In this document: in pieces, positions 35,023 through 46,050 of the stretch
Layout of the letters: every line of letters starts with the position of its first letter
How positions within the stretch are numbered: the first letter of the stretch is position 1
DNA from: Oncorhynchus masou masou
Taxonomy: Eukaryota > Chordata > Actinopteri > Salmoniformes > Salmonidae
Direction of reading: 5' to 3'
Length of the DNA: 64,000 bases
Assembly (NCBI RefSeq): GCF_036934945.1
Contig: NC_088224.1
Span: forward strand, 8,012,842-8,076,841
The notes under the pieces: model-generated
What the model was told of the DNA's origin: nothing
Database searches by the model: none
What the model saw: the letters and a program-made list of their open reading frames with translations, nothing else
Made by a program: the position numbers and the translations under genes

Positions 35023-38000
35023 TGTGTGTGTGTGTATAGATAGATAGATATCTATCTTTCATAATAGTTCCCCTGTTATTAGCCTACATCAATGTATTGT
35101 TGCTTCCTTCCTCACTTTCAAATGTTAAATGAAAGTGTGTTTCATTGTCCTTACCTTCATCATTCTAATGACATCCTTGAATAATATAGGACTAGAATTA
35201 GATGCAGGAGGCTTTCACTTCTCTTCTCTTCTGGGTCTGAATTAATAACTGCTATAGTCTACCACCATCTGAATGGTTATGGGTCTGAATTAATGACTGC
35301 TATAGCCTACCACCATCTGAATGGTTATGGGTCTGAATTAATAACTGGTTAATGGGGTCTGAATTAATAACTGCTATAGCCTACCAGCATCTGAATGGTT
35401 ATGGGTCTGAATTAATGACTGCTATAGCCCACCACCATCTGAATGGTTATGGGTCTGAATTAATAACAGCTATAGCCTACCACCATCTGAATGGTTATGG
35501 GTCTGAATTAATAACTGCTATAGTCTACCACCATCTGAATGGTTATGGGTCTGAATTAATAACTGCTATAGCCTACCACCATCTGAATGGTTATGGGTCT
35601 GAATTAATAACTGCTATAGCCTACCACCATCTGAATGGTTATGGGTCTGAATTAATAACTGCTAGAGCCCACCACCATCTGAATGGTTATGGGTCTGAAT
35701 TAATAACTGCTATAGTCTACCACCATCTGAATGGTTATGGGTCTGAATTAATAACTGCTATAGTCTACCACCATCTGAATGGTTATGGGTCTGAATTAAT
35801 AACTGCTATAGCCCACCACCATTGCATGTTTGCTCTTCTTTCAAACTACCTGTGAGTTCTGTTGGCTGCTGTACTTAACATTCAGCAAACGAGCTTGCGT
35901 CCCTCTTCGAATGATCTTTTGGAAGAAGAAAAGCTACAAACAACGATTTCCGGCTATTCTAATCTAGCTTCTCCTGCATGGGACCCCAAGAGCTAAGGAA
36001 GGTTGTTTTTAAAAGGGAGAGGCCAGTGCAGCAGAGGTGTGTGTATTGCTAAAGAAACAGGTGCTAAAGGCGTAGTTACGAGCTCATTTTGCTTAACCCG
36101 TCGTTAATGAACTAAACATAAAGCTAATTCTGCATTGAATTTATTTCCTGAAAGGGGTAGGCTAGTGTGTGTGTGTGTCTATCTATCAAAAATCTGTCTT
36201 TTGAGTACTGTTTTAATGGGTTTTTTGGGGGAGAGATTGAGAGTGCTCGCGACTGTACTGATTTTAAAGCAACGATGTTCAAGTGAAGTTTTAAAACTCT
36301 GCAGCTGCAATGAAAAACATCTTTACAAAAAAACATAATGTGACCCCAGAAAGGCAGATAGAGATGGAAATTAGACATTCCTTCTTTATACGTGCATTGG
36401 TAACTCACTCCACCCGGAGATGGGCCGTCTGCCCCCACCCGGAGATGGGCCGTCTGCCCCCACCCGGAGATGGGCCGTGGGCCCCCCCACCCGGAGATGG
36501 GCCGTCTGCCCCCACCCGGAGATGGGCCGTCTGCTCCCCGGAGATGGGCCCTGCCCCCACCCGAGATGGGCTGCCCCCCCCACCCGGAGATGGGCCGTCT
36601 GCCCCCACCCGGAGATGGGCCGTCTGACCCGGAGATGGGCCGTCTGCCCCCCCACCCGGAGATGGGCCGTCTGCCCCCCCACCCGGAGATGGGCCGTCTG
36701 CCCCCCCACCCGGAGATGGGCCGTCTGCCCCCACCCGGAGATGGGCCGTCTGCCCCCCCCACCCGGAGATGGAGCGTTTATGATTCATCATGTAAAGAAG
36801 CCAGATTCAGACATTGCATATCATATAACAGTTCCATTTCACCACATGCTGTTCTTTTTTAAATAATTCTATAATAGTAGTTATTTATCCTGGGTAAAGG
36901 GAGTGATTTTGGGTGGTGAATCTCAGTAGCTGTGTTCCCACCCTTCAACCTTAGTACACATAAGCAGGACTGCAAAGTATCTCAACTATGGCAGCAGCAT
37001 AGCCATACAGCCGGTACACTTTAGCTAATGTTGTAATAACATATGTGTCCTTCCCTTCTGTCTAGTGGGAGAGGTGTCTGCCGTTCCCAACACAGCAGAG
37101 TCTGCAGCTCTCCCCGCGGTCCCACCTGTAGAAGAGCCTGCTTTCGTCCCAGTCTCTACTATAGCAGACGCTGTACCCGTCCCAGTCTCTACTATAGCAG
37201 ACCCTGTACCCATCCCAGTCTCTACTATAGTAGACCCTGTCCCCGTCTCTACTGCAGCAGAGGGGGTGTCGTCTCAGTGTGACATGGCTGAGGAGCTGAG
37301 CCGCCAGCTGGAGGACATCCTCAACACCTACTGCCTGGAGGACAACGGGGAAGACGGGGTTAACCTGCCCAACGGCCAATCACACGGCCCTGTGCTCAAC
37401 GGCCTGGCCAATGAGAAGGAGCTGGACGTGAAGCCAGAGGATGTCAAAGTGAACGCCTGCGGAGTGGAGAAGGAGAAGGCGAAGACTCAGGACAAGAAGA
37501 AGGTGAAGGGTCTGGGTAAGGACTGGTTCTGTTGCTCTGAAATCAACCCCGAGGGTGTATTCCTAGGTGCTTGTCGTTGGATCTTGGTGGAGGTCGGTGA
37601 CCTCCAACCCTGGTCCCGAAGGACAGTATGGAGCTCTTACCCGTCCATATTGGTCACTAATATATCTAGCTGTCATCATCAGATTCCTTTATTCATACAG
37701 GTGGTGGCTAGGGGGTTTAGGACTGGACAGCTTCCCCCTGTGTGTTGCTGGGTCCCTGTTGTGATGAGGTGGTGTTGCACTGAATGTCTCCCCCCCGTCC
37801 TGTGTGTTGCTGGGTCCCTGTTGTGATGAGGTGGTGTTGCACTGAATGTCTCCCCCCCCTGTCCTGTGTGTTGCTGGGTCCCTGTCCCTGTTGTGATGAG
37901 GTGGTGTTGCACTGAATGTCTCTCCCCCCCCCCCCCTGTCCTGTGTGTTGCTGGGTCCCTGTTGTGATGAGGTGGTGTTGCACTGAATGTCTCCCCCCCC

Positions 38001-41000
38001 TGTTCTGTGTGTTGCTGGGTCCCTGTTGTGATGAGGTGGTGTTGCACTGAATGTCCCCCCCTGTTCTCTGTCCTGTGTGTTGCTGGTTCCCTGTTGTGAT
38101 GAGGTGGTGTTGCACTGAATGTCTCCCCCCCCCCTCTGTCCTGTGTGTTGCTGGGTCCCTGTTGTGATGAGGTGGTGTTGCACTGAATGTCCCCTGTCCT
38201 GTGTGTTGCTGGGTCCCTGTCCTGTGTGTTGCTGGGTCCCTGTTGTGATGAGGTGGTGTTGCACTGAATGCCGTCCCCCTCTGTCCTGTGTGTTGCTGGG
38301 TCCCTGTTGTGATGAGGTGGTGTTACACTGAATGTCCCCCCCTCTGTCCTGTGTGTTGCTGGGTCCCTGTTGTGATGAGGTGGTGTTACACTGAATGTCT
38401 CCCCCCTCTGTCCTGTGTGTTGCTGGGTCCCTGTTGTGATGAGGTGGTGTTACACACCAGAGGATGAAACTGGCAGGACTCTGTAAGAAGTATGCTGATC
38501 TGGTTGTACTGGGTCCCTGTGTGTGATGTGTGTGTGTGTGTCTCACTGAATGGTTTAGTAAATCAACTCTTTTATTTGTCCTTTTAGCATGGGAAAGCCG
38601 TCTTTTATATCTAGCCTCCATCTGATGCAGACCCTAGTAATACTCCTTTGTCTGTCTGTCTGAGAAATCATGGGCAGGACTCTCAAGAAGGCTGACCTTC
38701 CATGTGGGAATCTGGTTAGTAGTGACTTATGTGATGCAGTGCAGTCTGTCCTGTGTGTCCATAACATGTGGGTGTGTGTGTGTCTCAACGGCTGTTGGTT
38801 TAGTAAATCAACTTTTTTATTTGTTATTTGTTGGCAGGCCTATGTTTTTAAGTCCTTTTCATTTTAGCATGGCTGAAGGAGGAGGCTTTTGGCTATCTAG
38901 CTCCATCTGTGTATCAGCCAGTAGTAGATTGTCTCCTTTGTCTGTCTGTCTGTCTGGTCATCATGGGCATGGCGGCTCAACGTAGGCTGACCTTCCATGT
39001 GGGAATGAGTCGTGGATTTATTGCTGATTTATGTGATGCAGTGCAGGTCTGTCCTGTGTGTCCATAACATGTGAGGTGTGATGGAGGTGACAGATTGACT
39101 GATGGAGTGTATGAGAACTGACTCATGGGGGGTGGCTGACTGATGGAGACAGGCCTATGTTTGTAAGTCCTTTTCTGGGTGTGGCTGATGGAGGGGTGGG
39201 AGCCCAGAGGGGGAGAGAGGATGGCTGAAGGAGGGGAGGCTGGCTGAAGGAGGGGAGAGAGGCTGACTGATGGAGGGGAGAGGGGCTGACTGATGGAGGG
39301 GAGAGAGGCTGACTGATGGAGGGGAGAGGGGCTGACTGATGGAGGGGAGAGAGGCTGACTGATGGAGGGGGAGAGAGGCTGGACTGAGGAGGCTGAGAGG
39401 GGCTGACTGATGGAGGGGAGAGGGGCTGACTGATGGAGGGGAGAGGGGCTGACTGATGGAGGGGAGAGAGGCTGACTGATGGAGGGGAGAGAGGCTGACT
39501 GATGGAGGGGAGGGAGGCTGACTGATGGAGGGGAGAGAGCCCAGAGGGGGAGAGAGGCTGTGTTTTTATAAATTAAACTCTAATTTCTCTGTGTGTGTGT
39601 GCGCAGCTGGAGGAGCAACGGAACAGTCAGAAGCAAATGCGGGTCCTACAGAAGAAACAGTCCCAGCTGGTGCAGGAGACAGACCACCTAAAGAAGGAAC
39701 ACAGCAAGGCTATCCTGGCACGCAGCAAACTGGAGTCACTCTGTAGGGAGCTGCAGAGACACAACCGCACACTCAAGGTTGGCAGGATTCCCCAACTGGT
39801 GGCACCCAGGTCGAATTTGGCCCCTGGTGATATTAATTTGGGCCCCCAAAGTTTACCGAGGTGTAAATCTGTTCCAAAGTATTCCCGCGTATAATAGAGA
39901 TGTCTGATCGTATACAAATATATAAGCAAGGTATGAAATTATTGTGTTTTAGTCAAACATCTGTTTGGGCTTCTTGCAGTTCAATTTGCAGTCTACAAAT
40001 TATTCCAAATTATATTCCGGTCCCTTGATCATCTGCTCAAGAAAAATAATCGCCCCCATGGATGACTCTAGGTAATGATCCCTGAGGTAAAGGACAATGA
40101 AGCTGTACCTTTTTCACACTACTGAGCCAAACCGGGCTGAGCTTGAATGTGCTGGCCACCATTATTGCTTGAACACTGCTGGAAAGGACGGGCCATCACA
40201 GTGTGGCGTAAGTCTGTATTCGGGCCAGCGCGGTGTGGCGTAAGTCTGTATTCGGGCCAGCGCAGTGTGGCGTAAGTCTGTATTCGGGCCAGCGCAGTGT
40301 GGCGTAAGTCTGTATTCGGGCCAGCGCAGTGTGGCGTAAGTCTGTATTCGGGCCAGCGCAGTGTGAATCAGTCAGGTCAGACAGAGAGGGGCGGAGCTCA
40401 CATAGGCCTCCTTTGAACAGTCACTCTAAAGCAATCGCCTGCAGACCAGTCGGGGGAGGTGCATTTGCGACAGCCGAAAGTTGGACACCAATGTGGTTTT
40501 CCAACAAAAAGGCTCAGATCAACATGGCAGTGTTGCCATTGTTTAAAAAAATATGTTTTTGATCATGTCAAAATACACACGTCTCCAACCCCCAAATCAT
40601 AGACTCACAAACTGGAATCATGTTTGTAAATTGTATAATCAATTATTGATAAAGAGCCTTCAATAACACATTAATTTACACTTTCTTTCAAAAGTTTGGG
40701 GTCACTTAGAAATGTCCTTTTTGTCCATTACAATAATATCAAGTTGATCAGAAATACAGTGTAGACATTGTTAATGTTGTAAATTACTATAGTAGCTGAA
40801 AACGGCAGATTGTTTTAATGGAATATCTACATAGGCGTACAAAGGCCCATTATCCACAACCATCACTCCTGTGTTCCAATGGCACGTTGTGTTAGATAAT
40901 CCAAGTTTATAATTTTAAAAGGCTAATTGATCATTAGAAAACCCTTTTGCAATTACGTTAGTACAGCTTAAAACTGTTGTTCTGATTAAAGAAGCAATAA

Positions 41001-44000
41001 AACTGGCCTTCTTTAGACTAGTTGAGTATCTGGAGCATCAGCATTTGTGGGTTCAATTACAGGCTCAAAATGTCCAGAAACAAAGACCTTTCTTCTGAAA
41101 CTCTTCAGTCTGTTCTTGTTCAGAGAAATTAAGGCTGTTCCATGTGAGAAATTGCCAAGAAACTGAATATCTCGTACAACGCTGTGTACTACTCCCTTCA
41201 CAGAACAGCGCAAACTGGCTCTAACCAGAATAGAAAGAAGAGTGGGAGGCCCCGGTGCACAACTGAGCAAGAGGACAAGTACACTAGAGTGTCTAGTTTG
41301 AGAAACAGACATTTCACAAGTCCTCAACTGGCAGCTTCATTAAATAGTACCCACAAAACACCATTCTCAACAGTGAAGAATCAGCCTAATGATTGGCTGA
41401 CTGTAGAGCCTCAGGATTAAGTTGGCGAAGAGCAACTGTCGACTGCAGTGAACCTAATGACTTTTGATCACCATGATATTTGTCAAGTTCGTGCAGTCGA
41501 CATTATAGACGCAAGTCTGACAATTTTATCCCCTTGAAAGGCGGTAACCAATGATGCTCAACGACTTGACAAATGTGATCTGCTCTCCAAAAACTAGATG
41601 AGTCTTCTAGTTCTCTGATTGCTAGGACCATATCTTTGTGAACCAAAACGTTTTTTTATTTTATTTTTTATTTATGAAGTTTAACAACTTTTTGGAGTAA
41701 AATGGAGCTGTGCATTTTAAAGCTAACTTGCTCTTGCAGGAGGACGGGACACAACGTGCACGCGTGGAGGAGGAGAAGAGGAAGGTGGTGACATCACACT
41801 TCCAGGTGAGCCACTAGCATTGTGTGTAAAGAAGGGATGAATCTCTAGTCTTTCCTTGATTTATTGCCACAATCTTTTCCCAATGAGTGTTGAAGAACTA
41901 GGCCAAGAATCAAGGAAAATACTAATGACTTTCACCCAAGGATAAAACACTTCCTGGTTGTCTATTATGATGTAACATCCTCTCGTTCGTGTGTGTGTGT
42001 GTTCCCAGGTGACTCTGAATGACATCCAGGCCCAGATGGAGCAGCATAACGAGAGGAATGCCAGTCTGAGGCTGGAGAACTCTGAGCTGGCAGAGAAGCT
42101 CAAGAAACTCATCCAACAGTACGAACTACGAGAGGAGGTATGTTTTGGAGTGGGGAGAATGGTGGGAGTGTGGTTTGGAGTGGTGGGAGTGTGGTTTGGA
42201 GTGGTGGGAGTGTGGTTTGGAGTGGTGGGAGTGTGGTTTGGAGTGGTGGGAGTGTGGTTTGGAGTGGTGGGAGTGGGAGGGGTGGGAGTGGGAATGGGGA
42301 GTGGGAGAATGTTGGGGGGTGGGGAATGGTGGTTTGGAGTGGGGAGCAGACAGGAGTGCTGCAGCTCTGCCAGGAAGGACATGGACATTTACTTGCATAA
42401 CTAAAGCACACAAGGTGCAACTGCAGGAAAGGTCTAACGATGTTCTGGTCATGTGAGTATTATAACCCCCTGTCCTCTCAGCACATTGACAAGGTGTTCA
42501 AGCATAAGGACCTGCAGCAACAGTTGGTGGATGCGAAGCTACAACAGGCTCAGGAACTGCTTCTGGAGTCTGAGGACCGACATCACAGAGAGAAGGACTT
42601 TGTGAGTAACAATTGAATATGGTTGTTTGGTGAACACTCAAGTCAACGTGTTCAACTCAATGACTATATCACGTGGGATTAGAAACTGGGTGGTTCGAGC
42701 CCTGAATGCTGATTGGCTGAATGTATACCACGAATATGACAAAACATTTATTTGTACTGCTCTAATTACCTTTGGTAACCAGTTTATAATAGCAATAAGG
42801 CACCTTGGGGGTTTGTGGTATCTGGCCAATATACCACGGCTAAGGGCTTTTCTTAGCCATGACGCAACGCTCCCCTCGTGCCTTATTGCTTAAATCAAAC
42901 CCACAACTCTTTATTTTGGTCTTCTGATGTCTCTCCGGCTGTTGAAGGAAGCGGTCGAGTCTCAGAGGATGTGTTAGGGTTGATTTCATGTTAGTCTCCT
43001 CTTCTTCTCTCCAGCTGTTGAAGGAAGAGGTCGAGTCTCAGAGGATGTGTTAGGGTTGATTTCATGTTAGTCTCCTCTTCTCTCCAGCTGTTGAAGGAAG
43101 AGGTCGAGTCTCAGAGGATGTGTTAGGGTTGATTTCATGTTAGTCTCCTCTTCTTCTCTCCAGCTGTTGAAGGAAGCGGTGGAGTCTCAGAGGATGTGTG
43201 AGCTGATGAAGCAGCAGGAAGCCCATCTCAAACAACAGGTATCTGTTTCAGCTCTCAGGTGCATCCACTCTGTCCCATCTCTGGTAAACAACCAGCTGGG
43301 AAGTTAATGTGTTGGAACTGACCTTCCTCTCTTTCCCTGTTTCCGCTCCATCCTTTCCTGTCTGCCCATCCAGCTGTCCTTATACACAGAGAAGTTTGAG
43401 GAGTTCCAGACTACTCTGTCCAAGAGCAATGAGGTGTTCACCACTTTCAAACAAGAGATGGAGAAGGTGAGTGTCTGTCACACATCAGCAGAGATCTCAG
43501 AAGACGGTCTGTCTTGGTTGTAGTCCGTGGTCAGAAAACGGTCTGTCTTGGTTGTAGTCTGTCTTGGTTGGTCATGTCAGACGGTCTGTCTTGGTGTAGT
43601 CCGTGGTCAGAAGTGTGTCTTGGTTGTAGTCCACCCTGTGTGTGTGTGTCCATAGATGACGAAGAAGATCAAGAAGCTGGAGAAGGAGACGACCATGTAT
43701 CGTTCCAGGTGGGAGAGCAGCAACAAGGCCCTGCTGAACATGGCTGAGGAGGTAGGCTGGCTTTTACTCACTGAATGGGGCCTTTTCTATTGGTGTGTCT
43801 GTATTTTGTGTTTTGTTGGGAAAAGTGCAAGATATACACTTGAGTGTACGAAACATTAGGAACATTCTTGATACACACAGGAAACTGTTGAGTGCCAAAA
43901 TCCAAGCAGCGTTGTAGTTCTTGACACAAACCGGTGTGCCTGGCACCTACTACCATAACACAGCACTTAAATATATTTTTTTGCCCATTCACCCTCTGAA

Positions 44001-44530
44001 TGGCACATATACACTATCCATGTCTCAATTGTCTCAAGGCTGAAAAATCATTTTTTAACCAGTCTCCTCCCCTTCATCTACACTGATTTGAAGTGGATAT
44101 AACAAGGGACATCAATAAGGGGTCATAGACTGACCAGGTGAAATGTCATGGGGAGAGCAGGTGTTCTTAATGTTTTGTACACCAAGTGTAAGTTTGTGTA
44201 TCTGTGTGCCTTCTGTAGAAAACTCTGCAGGACCGTGAGTTCGACAGCCTCCAGGGGAAGGTAGGGAAGTTGGAAAAGCTTTGCCGTGCGCTGCAGAACG
44301 AACGCAACGAACTCAGCAAGAAGGTTCAGGGCCTGAGCACCGGCCCCGGGGACAACAGCCCAGGGGCCGAATCCCCTTCCCTACCCCCCACAGACTCCCA
44401 GGAGCCTAGCCCAGACCCCGACACCACCACCCCCAGCTCCCCAATACCCTGCTCCCATGGCTGCCACTGTGGCCCAGAGTTGGACACTGAGAACCAGGCC
44501 TGTGCAGCCACCCTCACTGCCCGGGAATGA
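33777..44530 (+). CDS. txlna: Taxilin alpha (one exon broken)
   Basis: Taxilins are cytosolic coiled-coil proteins that bind syntaxins and act in vesicle traffic. Exons: 33777-33969, 37066-37515, a damaged exon at 38454-38502, 39607-39777, 41740-41805, 42009-42137, 42482-42601, 43164-43238, 43374-43466, 43656-43751 and 44219-44530 (TGA). All other junctions have GT-AG signals and consistent phases. Landmarks are MKKQDTEESATQG at the start, EELSRQLEDILNTYCLEDN, the long heptad region LEEQRNSQKQMRVLQKKQSQ, KLESLCRELQRHNRTLK, VTLNDIQAQMEQHNERN, HIDKVFKHKDLQQQLVDAKL, MTKKIKKLEKETTMYRSRWE and LEKLCRALQNERNEL, then a Pro/Ser-rich tail. The segment between KKVKGLG and LEEQRNS (KEITLLMQ... in mammals) is incomplete, so whether this locus makes full-length protein is uncertain. 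VSTIADPVP-like repeats in the second exon look lineage-specific. Confidence 0.9.
33970..34635. other. txlna intron, no array
   Basis: AT-rich intronic sequence following the donor TCAG/GTAACG. I see no exon or identifiable element. Confidence 0.5.
34636..34845 (+). mobile_element. SINE fragments in txlna intron
   Basis: A minus-oriented SINE tail (AACTAGGCAACTCAGTTAAG) is joined to a plus-oriented SINE body with CTGGTTCGAATCCAGGCTGC (B box), GGGCGGTGCACAATTGG and the tail ACTGACTTGCCTAGTTAAAT. The head is missing. Confidence 0.8.
34976..35036. repeat. (GT)n microsatellite followed by GATA/TAGA
   Basis: A pure GT run of about 55 bp ends in ATAGATAGATAGATATC. Confidence 0.95.
35218..35830. 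repeat. 48-bp minisatellite (about 12 copies) in txlna intron
   Basis: Units contain CTGAATGGTTATGGGTCTGA followed by ATTAATAACTGCTATAGCCT and ACCACCAT. The 48-bp period leaves a 167-codon open frame (35352-35855) that I do not regard as a gene. Confidence 0.93.
35831..36404. other. txlna intron, no element recognised
   Basis: Unique-looking sequence with a short GT run at 36163-36178. No exon found. Confidence 0.4.
36405..36775. repeat. 26-bp C-rich minisatellite (about 15 copies)
   Basis: Units contain ACCCGGAGATGGGCCGTCTG followed by a C-run of 5-8. The C-run length varies between units. Confidence 0.93.
37528..37699. other. Start of txlna intron after the donor CTGG/GTAAGG
   Basis: Short unique segment between the exon ending at 37515 and the 65-bp array. 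GTGACCTCCAACCCTGGTCC looks like part of a dispersed repeat. Confidence 0.4.
37700..38453. repeat. About 65-bp minisatellite running into a txlna exon
   Basis: Eleven or so units contain CTGTCCTGTGTGTTGCTGGG, TCCCTGTTGTGATGAGGTGG and TGTTGCACTGAATGTC plus a C-run. The last unit (ending GATGAGGTGGTGTTAC) joins directly to the surviving part of the damaged txlna exon at 38454, so the array has replaced that exon's start and acceptor. Confidence 0.9.
38454..38502 (+). pseudogene. txlna: 3' half of a txlna coiled-coil exon with a frameshift
   Basis: The sequence reads ACA CCA GAG GA then, one base out of register, ATG AAA CTG GCA GGA CTC TGT AAG AAG TAT GCT GAT CTG, followed by a donor GTTGTA. 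Its translation MKLAGLCKKYADL matches the conserved EKLAALCKKYAEL of taxilins and leads in phase into LEEQRNS at 39607. An extra T at 38465 breaks the frame, and the upstream half is absent. An internal acceptor GGCAG/GACTC (38477) would give a 26-base exon that keeps the frame (GLG-GLCKKYADL-LEEQ). Confidence 0.8.
38611..39000 (+). pseudogene. txlna: Decayed copies of the same txlna exon
   Basis: Near 38622-38640 the sequence CTGATGCAGACCCTAGTAAT reads LMQTL, the part missing from 38454. About 30 bases later GGGCAGGACTCTCAAGAAGG and CTGACCTTCC resemble the exon's 3' half. A second, more decayed version of the same block lies at about 38870-39000 (GGGCATGGCGGCTCAACGTA, GGCTGACCTTCCATGTGGGA). 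These look like tandem copies of the exon after divergence. The alignment is by eye and short. Confidence 0.45.
39190..39540. repeat. 23-bp purine-rich array ahead of a txlna acceptor
   Basis: About 14 units of GCTGACTGATGGAGGGGAGA with GAGG variants, ending about 65 bp before the exon at 39607. Confidence 0.9.
39778..40194. other. txlna intron, no element recognised
   Basis: Sequence after the donor CTCAAG/GTTGGC with no array. No exon seen. Confidence 0.4.
40195..40365. repeat. 32-bp tandem repeat (about 5-6 copies) in txlna intron
   Basis: Units contain GTGTGGCGTAAGTCTGTATT followed by CGGGCCAGCGCA. Confidence 0.93.
40668..41370 (+). mobile_element. Truncated Tc1-like transposon, plus-strand transposase start
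   Basis: The left end holds AAAAGTTTGGGGTCACTTAG. The plus strand from about 41070 encodes a broken N-terminal transposase: YSLHRTAQTGSNQNRKKSGR, then PRCTTEQEDKYTRVSSLRNR, a paired-type helix-turn-helix region with the GRPR motif of Tc1 enzymes. The right half and right terminal repeat are missing. Not functional. Confidence 0.88.
41371..41739. other. txlna intron before the exon at 41740
   Basis: AT-rich; no element identified. Ends in acceptor CTTGCTCTTGCAG. Confidence 0.4.
42138..42335 (+). repeat. 21-bp array starting at a txlna donor
   Basis: Right after the donor GAGGAG/GTATGT, the sequence TTTTGGAGTGG opens an array of GTGGTTTGGAGTGGTGGGAG units (about six), then GTGGGA-rich variants. 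The first unit overlaps the donor flank. Confidence 0.85.
42680..42895. mobile_element. Dispersed salmonid MITE-like repeat
   Basis: The block holding GGTGGTTCGAGCCCTGAATG, ATTGGCTGAATGTATACCAC and GGCCAATATACCACGGCTAA has the form of a palindromic repeat family that I recognise as widespread in salmonid introns. No coding potential. Confidence 0.7.
42935..43163 (+). repeat. Three extra copies of a txlna acceptor plus exon start
   Basis: CTGTTGAAGGAAGCGGTGGA, the start of the exon at 43164, occurs three more times upstream (near 42939, 43015 and 43088). Each runs to CAGAGGATGTGT and then TAGGGTTGATTTCATGTTAG instead of GAGCTGATG. The last two have the acceptor CTCTCCAG; the first has CTCTCCGG. 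A decoy exon would add an in-frame TAG after QRMC. Confidence 0.9.
43490..43640. repeat. Imperfect tandem repeat in txlna intron
   Basis: Three to four copies of GGTCTGTCTTGGTTGTAGTC with CGTGGTCAGA flanks. Confidence 0.8.
43834..44190. mobile_element. MITE with terminal inverted repeats in txlna intron
   Basis: Left end TACACTTGAGTGTACGAAAC, right end GTTTTGTACACCAAGTGTA, which are inverted copies. About 357 bp, no coding sequence. A truncated relative in the opposite orientation lies at about 55620-55950, and a fragment near 985-1017. Confidence 0.88.
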
Positions 44531-45892
44531 GACCTCTTGCCTGGGCAACACCGCTCAGTCTCCCCTTCACCGACCGATTACCAACTACCAGCCTGCAAGC
44601 CAAGCCACTATTAATGTGGGAGTTAAGAGTGTGGGTCTGTATGATTTTCCCCCAGAGTTAGATAAAGTTGTCCCCTAACCACAGATCTAGGATCAGATTC
44701 CCTTACGTCCAACTTAAAACCAATAGGGCGGTGCAAGAACATCTGACCCTGGATCTGTAGTCAGTTAGCAGCTTCTACCTACTCTGGTGGCTCCTGGAGA
44801 GTTGAAGGTGATGATGGTGTCAGTCAGGGATGATTATTGGAGCTTCTTCATCCTGCGTGTTTTGTTTTTTGGTCTTTTTTTTTATTTTTCCTTTGAGAAC
44901 TCTAGTACACAAATGTTCATGGAAATCACAGCTTTTATGCGAGGCAAAGCAAGCAACAACAAAAAAAAGGCTTCATCCCAAATGGCACCCAATTCCCTAT
45001 ATAGTGCACTACTTTTCACCAGAGCTCTGTTGGAATAGGGTGTTATTTGGGACACTGGCTGCTTAGGAAGGTAAATCTACAGTAAAGATGTTGGGACAGG
45101 AAGGTATTTCGTGTGTGTGTGCTTGTCTCCATCAGTCCCTCTTTTTCATGTGTGCGCGCGCATCCGTGTGTGTCAGTCATAAAGAGGTTAAGATATAGTG
45201 AATCTGCAAATGTACGGCCACAGTTAAACTTGAATTTTAGGATTTTTATTTTTTATTGTTATTTTTTTTAAAGTTGAACACTGAAAGCATGGCTAACTCA
45301 TCAGCGCATGTAGGAATCACCTGACCTTTCCTTCGCTACAGAGAGCAGAGTGTATATATCTAGGTTGGGGATAATCTTGCAAAAGGTTCACTTTCATTCC
45401 ATTTTAGACATCCTTGTTTAGGTCCAGAGCATCAAAACACTTAAAGGGATGGTGTAGATATTCTTTATGAATCTTGTAGTATCGTTGGATCCACACAAAA
45501 TGCTCTTAGACCAGGGTTTTATTCACGAGGAACCAACCGGAAGCAAATGGGGGGTGAAATGAGGAGGGACCTGAGCTGAATTTCTCCAACAAGAGAATTT
45601 TTTTTCATTTCTAAATGTTTTCTGCTGCAAAATGTTTTGTTAAGGTTTGTACTAATGAATACACCTGGAGATTAGAAAAAATCGCCTTGTTCTTTTCGTT
45701 GGGTTTTGGGTTGCTTCTTTATATCAGTGTTGGGTTTTAATTCCGTTCAATTATCCTCAATAGTTTTCAATTAGGAAAATGTGGAGTTGACCCCGACTCT
45801 GCTTTAAATCATACTGTACTTTGGACCTCCTTTATGTTGCAAAGACTGCACAGCAGAGTTTGTACACTGTATTTGTTTGATATACAACTGTT

Positions 45893-46050
45893 AAAAAAAA
45901 AAATATATATATATAAGGAAGAGTCAAAACACCGCTCTATATATATATGTATATGTATGTAGCTTAAATATATATATCTCTAAGTGTGTGTGTGTGTGTG
46001 TGTTTTGACTCTTCCTTGGAGATATATATATATATTTTTTTTTTTTAAGC
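45893..46050. repeat. Long perfect-arm inverted repeat (hairpin)
   Basis: Left arm: A-run, ATATATATATA, then AAGGAAGAGTCAAAACAC. Right arm: GTGTTTTGACTCTTCCTT, then TATATATATAT and a T-run. The 18-bp core is a perfect inverted match, extended by the AT and A/T tracts, with about 80 bp of loop that itself holds TATATA and GT runs. Confidence 0.9.

Noticed and set aside
40329..40562. 77-codon open frame in a txlna intron
   Set aside because: It starts in a 32-bp array and has no conserved sequence or splice signals.
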